A stretch of 8,137 nucleotides of DNA, from assembly GCF_021151785.1 (NCBI RefSeq), contig NZ_JAGKWP010000103.1:1-8137 (forward strand), written 5' to 3'. Below are positions 6,961 through 8,137 of the stretch, one piece after another. Position numbers and translations under genes: made by a program. The notes beneath the pieces were generated by a model, which saw only the letters and a list, made by a program, of their open reading frames with translations, searched no databases and was not told the DNA's origin. The DNA is from Flavobacterium sp. (lineage in GTDB: Bacteria; Bacteroidota; Bacteroidia; Flavobacteriales; Flavobacteriaceae). Each line of letters starts with the position of its first letter. Positions within the stretch are counted from its first letter, which is position 1.

Positions 6961-7326
6961 TTACTCTTCTACTAGTTCATTAATCTTATCAACTAATTTT
7001 TTAATTGAAAAAGGCTTTGTCATGTATGCATTGGCCCCTAAACTCAATCCTTTTTCTATATCACTTTCTTTATTTTTTGCTGAAAGAAATACAATTTTAC
7101 AATGTTGTAATTTTTCATCTTTCTTTATTTCCGTAATTGTGGCATATCCATCAACGTTTGGCATCATAACATCAAGAATAATAGCATCTGGTGTTTCATT
7201 TTGTAAAATGTCTAGTGCTTCTTGACCGTCACGAGCAATAAAAACTTCGAAATTACTTTTCTTAAAAGTATATTCTAATGACATAATGATGTTAGGTTCG
7301 TCGTCTACAATTAAAATTTTCTTCAT
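6961..7326 (-). CDS. Stand-alone CheY-like response regulator receiver
   Basis: 121 residues that form one complete receiver domain and nothing else. The acidic pocket is Asp8-Asp9, the phospho-acceptor is Asp52 (ILDVMMP), the switch Ser is Ser82 (FLSAK), the aromatic switch is Tyr101 and the conserved Lys is Lys104 (KPF). All residues needed for phosphotransfer are present. There is no DNA-binding, enzymatic or other output domain, unlike CrbR/ErdR-type regulators of acs, which carry a LuxR-type HTH. Output must therefore go through protein contact or onward phosphotransfer. The gene starts 14 bases after the histidine kinase stop and lies 31 bases before prpE, so the kinase is its obvious partner. 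Unusually for this phylum, an AAGAGGAG tract precedes the ATG, although it sits very close to it. Confidence 0.93.
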   Translation of the reverse strand: MKKILIVDDEPNIIMSLEYTFKKSNFEVFIARDGQEALDILQNETPDAIILDVMMPNVDGYATITEIKKDEKLQHCKIVFLSAKNKESDIEKGLSLGANAYMTKPFSIKKLVDKINELVEE

Positions 7327-7327
7327 A

Positions 7328-7335
7328 CTCCTCTT
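7328..7335 (-). promoter_or_regulatory. Purine-rich Shine-Dalgarno-like tract before the receiver gene
   Basis: On the minus strand the bases just before the receiver ATG read AAGAGGAGT. The AGGAG core ends one base from the start codon; pairing through AAGAGG would leave three. Both are shorter than the usual 5-9, so its use in initiation is doubtful. No other gene in the window has a comparable tract. Confidence 0.25.
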
Positions 7336-7340
7336 AAGTC

Positions 7341-8137
7341 TTAATATTCATTTTTAGGTAATGTGAAATAAAAGCAAGCGCCTCCATTTACTGCATTTTC
7401 AGCCCATATTTTTCCTTTATGATGTTCAATAATTTGTTTACAGATGGCCAAACCTAATCCGCTACCAACAGGTTTTTTGATATTTTGATTGTTTGATTGA
7501 TAGAATTTATCAAAGATGATTTCAAAATCATTCGGATTAATCCCTTTACCATTATCTTGTATAGAAGTTAAAATATATTCATCTTTTTCAATAATCTGAA
7601 TAGTAATTAACCCTTCAAAATCAGGACAGAATTTAATGGCATTTGAAATGAGATTTGTAATAACCTGAACAATTCTATCCTCGTCATAAAAAGCATAAAT
7701 ATTTTTATTATTTTCTACATATAAAGTAATGTGTTTATTTTTGATGAGCTGTTGCAAAGGCTCAATAGTCTTATCAATTGTTTGTATTAAATTATTTTTA
7801 GCTGGATAAATTTTTTGTTTCCCTGTTTCAAATTTTTCTAAATCTAAAATTTTATCTATTAATCTATTAAGACGATCTGATTCAGATATAATATTTTGCA
7901 AAAATTGTTTTCGCATTCCTTCCGGAATATCATCATCATCAAATAATATTTCACTAGCTGCTCTAATAGCTGTGATTGGAGTTCTCAACTCATGGGTAAC
8001 TGTATCTAAAAATTCGTCTTTTTGTTTGTCTTTTATAATCAGATTTTCATTTGCTTCTTGTAATTGTGTTGTAATTTTTTTTAATTCATTTGAAGTCTCA
8101 GTCAACTTTTTATTAATTAAAATATTTTCATTGGATT
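7341..8137 (-). CDS. Sensor histidine kinase, C-terminal catalytic part (5' end outside window)
   Basis: The frame stays open to the right edge, giving 264 residues. A TTG at 8105-8103 could mimic a start, but the 10 codons upstream are equally coding-like, so the protein is truncated by the window. Residues 1-40 are a coiled-coil linker rich in Glu, Lys and Asn. The HisKA dimerisation domain follows with the phospho-acceptor His in DTVTHELRTP (codon 7994-7992). The HATPase domain has an N-box (NLISNAIKF), a G1 box (DNGKGI), an F-box (FDKFYQ) and a G2 box (GSGLGLAICKQ). It would autophosphorylate and pass phosphate to the receiver 14 bases downstream. Kinases with this linker and HisKA style beside acs are often fused to an N-terminal SLC5/SSS sodium-solute symporter domain (CrbS/CbrA-like), but that part is not visible here, so the fusion is a prediction. 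Sensing of acetate or propionate is likewise inference from position. Confidence 0.93.
   Translation of the reverse strand, partial: SNENILINKKLTETSNELKKITTQLQEANENLIIKDKQKDEFLDTVTHELRTPITAIRAASEILFDDDDIPEGMRKQFLQNIISESDRLNRLIDKILDLEKFETGKQKIYPAKNNLIQTIDKTIEPLQQLIKNKHITLYVENNKNIYAFYDEDRIVQVITNLISNAIKFCPDFEGLITIQIIEKDEYILTSIQDNGKGINPNDFEIIFDKFYQSNNQNIKKPVGSGLGLAICKQIIEHHKGKIWAENAVNGGACFYFTLPKNEY

Noticed and set aside
7022..7225. Plus-strand open frame of 67 codons opposite the receiver gene
   Set aside because: It is antisense to a complete receiver domain whose key residues are all present.
8103..8105. TTG as the start codon of the histidine kinase
   Set aside because: The same frame remains open and coding-like to the window edge, and a kinase beginning in the coiled-coil just before HisKA would have no sensor; the gene is simply cut by the window.

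Overview
The window is AT-rich (by eye roughly 30% GC) with low-GC codon use. Shine-Dalgarno sequences are largely absent, and two upstream boxes fit the Bacteroidota promoter -7 consensus TAnnTTTG exactly. Together with the protein sequences this points to the Bacteroidota, most likely Flavobacteriaceae (Flavobacterium-like). This is inferred from sequence character, not from a database match.

Layout. (1) Positions 1-282, minus strand: the 5' part of an uncharacterised acidic protein that probably starts at TTG and runs off the left edge. (2) Positions 283-464: a divergent AT-rich promoter region with a TATTTTTG box facing each way. (3) Positions 465-2972, plus strand: a two-gene unit. The first gene is a 637-residue protein with a cyclic-nucleotide-binding fold, a CBS pair, a GlnD-like (DUF294) nucleotidyltransferase domain and a C-terminal helical domain. 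Three bases later comes a 196-residue DEDD-type exonuclease-fold protein whose first catalytic Asp and motif-III His are both replaced. (4) Positions 2979-3013: a hairpin terminator shared by the two convergent units. (5) Positions 3047-8137, minus strand, read right to left: a sensor histidine kinase (5' end outside the window), a stand-alone CheY-like receiver, a PrpE-type propionyl-CoA synthetase and acetyl-CoA synthetase Acs, with gaps of 14, 31 and 82 bases.

How the parts fit. The whole locus looks devoted to activating short-chain fatty acids (acetate and propionate to acyl-CoA) and to controlling that step. In gammaproteobacteria, acs is controlled by a two-component system (CrbS/CrbR, MxtR/ErdR) whose kinase is fused to an SLC5/SSS transporter domain, and genes for a cNMP/CBS/DUF294 protein and a DnaQ-like nuclease lie in the acetate-uptake cluster. 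The same ingredients recur here in a distant phylum, but the response regulator has no DNA-binding domain and the nuclease looks catalytically damaged. The most interesting question is what the DUF294 nucleotidyltransferase and its altered exonuclease partner do for acetate metabolism. No mobile element, CRISPR array, tRNA or rRNA was seen.
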